From: Anaeromyxobacter oryzae
GTDB taxonomy: Bacteria; Myxococcota; Myxococcia; Myxococcales; Anaeromyxobacteraceae
Length of the DNA stretch: 64,000 bases
Assembly (NCBI RefSeq): GCF_023169945.1
Contig: NZ_AP025591.1
Coordinates: forward strand, 5,452,481 to 5,516,480
Reading direction: 5' to 3'
Made by a program: the position numbers and the translations under genes. Under the pieces are notes generated by a model. The model was not told where the DNA came from. It saw nothing but the letters and a program-made list of their open reading frames with translations, and did not search any database. Below are positions 62,474 through 64,000 of this stretch, piece by piece (position 1 is the first letter of the stretch; each line of letters opens with the position of its first letter).

Positions 62474-63331
62474 CTACTCGGGATCCAGCGCGGTGGCGCG
62501 GAGACGGCGGGCGGCGAGCTCCACGTAGGCCGGATCGCGCTCCAGCCCGAGGAAGTGGCAGCCCATCCGGAGCGCGGCGACCCCCGTGGTCCCCGACCCG
62601 GAGAACGGGTCCAGGACCAGGTCGCCGGGCGCGGCGCTCGCGGCGAGCACGCGCTGGAGCAACGAGAGCGGCTTCTGGGTCGGGTGGCGGCCGTGGACCT
62701 TCTCCCTGGGACCGGGCGTCGGCACCGACCACACCACCTGCTCGCCCTCGGGCTCCGGCCGCTCGCAGATCTGCCAGAGGTCCCGCATCTGCTTGCCGCC
62801 GTTCGCCTCCTTCATGGCGCGGTAGTTGAACCGGTGCGCCAGCGGGCGCGACTTCATCGGGCTCGCCCAGAGCAGCAGCTCGGTCGAGTGCGTGAAGAAG
62901 CGGCACGCGAGGTTCGGCGAGGCGTTCGGCTTGTACCAGGTGACGGTGTTGAGGAGGTGGTAGCCCATCTCCTGCATCGCGTACCCGATGGAGAAGATCA
63001 CGTGCTGGGTGCCCGACACCCACAGGGTGCCCGAGGGCTTCAGCACGCGGCGGACGCCCTCGAGCCAGCGCGCCTGGAACGCGGTGTCGGTCGAGAGCCC
63101 CTGCGAGGCGTCCCACGCGCCCTTGTTGACGCTCGTCCGGCGGCCGCTCTGGCAGGTGGTGCCGCCGTTCGACAGCATGTAGGGCGGGTCCGCGAACGCC
63201 ACGTCCACGGAGTGCGGAGGCAGCCGCTCGAGGGCCTCGAGGCAGTCCCCCTGGACGATGGCCCAGCCCGGGCCCTGCTCGGTGGTGCCGGGGAGCTTGT
63301 CCCAGGCGTGGAGATCGAGGCGTCGAGCCAT
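62474..63331 (-). CDS. Orphan DNA methyltransferase (beta class, N6-adenine or N4-cytosine)
   Basis: This is a 285-residue amino-methyltransferase. The catalytic motif IV, FADPPYMLSNGG, comes first and the SAM-binding motif, LVLDPFSGSGTTGVAALRMG, comes last, which defines the beta class. The stretch SVNKGAWD after DPPY is like that of DpnA-type GATC adenine methylases. HGRHPTQKPLSLLQRVLAAS is the usual segment before motif I. No restriction enzyme or specificity gene is adjacent, so it is a solitary enzyme, probably regulatory or anti-restriction. Confidence 0.9.
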   Translation of the reverse strand: MARRLDLHAWDKLPGTTEQGPGWAIVQGDCLEALERLPPHSVDVAFADPPYMLSNGGTTCQSGRRTSVNKGAWDASQGLSTDTAFQARWLEGVRRVLKPSGTLWVSGTQHVIFSIGYAMQEMGYHLLNTVTWYKPNASPNLACRFFTHSTELLLWASPMKSRPLAHRFNYRAMKEANGGKQMRDLWQICERPEPEGEQVVWSVPTPGPREKVHGRHPTQKPLSLLQRVLAASAAPGDLVLDPFSGSGTTGVAALRMGCHFLGLERDPAYVELAARRLRATALDPE

Positions 63332-63474
63332 ATCGGCTCAGCGTATGGGCGATATCGATCGCGTCCAGTTTTTCGCCGGGTTCGCCGCACCGAGGGTGAG
63401 ATCCGGGGGCCGTGACGGGCCCCGGGCGACTGCGCTAAGACGTCTCCCCGTCCGCGACCGGAGCCCGACCCGAC

Positions 63475-64000
63475 ATGCCCGATCCCCGTCCCCCCTCGCC
63501 GTTCACCCTCTGGCTGGAGGAGGCGCTCACCGGCTGGATCCTGCCGGTGGCCGGCCTCGTCGCCCTGGGCATCGCCGCCGGGCTCTACCTGCTCGGCTAT
63601 CTCCCGGAGGGCGCGACCGCGGCGGTGGTCGCGGTGCTCGCCGGGCTCCTCGCGGCGGTGCACGTCGTGAAGCCCGCGCTCGCGCCCCGCGCGGACGGCG
63701 TCGCGCGGATCCTCGCGGGGATCGCCGCGGCGGGGGCGCTGGTGCTCGCCGTCGTGCCGCCCGTCGAGTCCGTCACGCCGGGAACGCCGCTCATCGAGGG
63801 CTCGCTGCCGGAGCGGGGCGCCACCATCGCGCTGCCCGCGTCCACGCCGTCCCACGTGCGCCTGCTCGTGCACGTGCCGCTCCCGCAGACCGGCACGCCC
63901 GAGGTCCGCTTCCGGATCACCGGCACGGAGCCGCCCGCGGAGGGGAAGCTCGAGCGGACCTACTCGTCGGCGCGCGTCGGCCGGAGCGGCCGCACCCAGG
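63475..64000 (+). CDS. Membrane protein, 5' part only (runs off the window)
   Basis: ATG 63475 starts MPDPRPPSPFTLWLEEALTG. Three membrane segments follow (ILPVAGLVALGIAAGLYLLG, ATAAVVAVLAGLLAAVHVV, ILAGIAAAGALVLAVVPPV), and then an exported beta-rich domain (GTPLIEGSLPERGATIALPA) that is still open at 64000. It is divergent from the methyltransferase gene across 143 bases. No family is recognised from this part. Confidence 0.75.
   Translation, partial: MPDPRPPSPFTLWLEEALTGWILPVAGLVALGIAAGLYLLGYLPEGATAAVVAVLAGLLAAVHVVKPALAPRADGVARILAGIAAAGALVLAVVPPVESVTPGTPLIEGSLPERGATIALPASTPSHVRLLVHVPLPQTGTPEVRFRITGTEPPAEGKLERTYSSARVGRSGRTQ

Overview
This is a very GC-rich bacterial window, most likely from a member of the Myxococcota (Anaeromyxobacter-like). 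That assignment rests on composition, a CarD-type regulator with an acidic plus Lys/Ala/Pro-rich tail, and the general gene set; it is an inference, not a measured placement. The window has two halves that meet at the tmRNA gene ssrA (34234-34581, minus strand).

Left half (1 to about 34.2 kb) is accessory DNA: mixed composition, many short orphan genes, IS21 and IS66 fragments, at least eight genes broken by frameshifts or stops, and four dispersed repeats (R1-R4) that each carry a degenerate copy of the ssrA 3' end plus its terminator. In order it holds a broken gene and its partner, a PrcB-like lipoprotein, an Asp-box propeller overlapping a MoaD/ThiS-like protein, an exported protein whose 3' end is duplicated 1.6 kb away, an ankyrin membrane protein, an istB remnant, two lipoproteins, a secreted Ntn-hydrolase, a sugar ABC transporter without ATPase, a sensor kinase with degraded ATP-binding motifs, a toxin-antitoxin locus with a broken toxin, a broken PIN gene, YCII and YdeI proteins, an IS66 fragment, and a decayed VRR-NUC nuclease cluster.

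At 21.6-32.7 kb lies the most interesting block: a membrane-anchored RmuC nuclease with tripled coiled-coil repeats, divergent from a DUF4236 protein, a 1,834-residue DUF4011-type SF1 helicase with a C-terminal nuclease, and a J-domain membrane protein translationally coupled to the helicase. It looks like an uncharacterised or poorly described defence-type module. A nuclease-like orphan separates it from ssrA.

Right half (34.7-64 kb) is extremely GC-rich, compact and intact, and looks like core chromosome: a PAS sensor kinase, a LysR regulator, a B12/radical-SAM enzyme, an AlkA glycosylase, a glcDEF glycolate-oxidase operon with a coupled NAD(P) dehydrogenase, a CocE-type hydrolase, a TPR protein, a PD-(D/E)XK protein, a glutaryl-CoA-dehydrogenase-like enzyme, a complete hoxEFUYH NAD-linked [NiFe] hydrogenase operon with its maturation protease, a GT-C glycosyltransferase pair, an archaemetzincin-like protein lacking the catalytic Glu, CarD, a CDP-alcohol phosphotransferase, and an orphan DNA methyltransferase. 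No rRNA, canonical tRNA, CRISPR array or integrase gene was seen.
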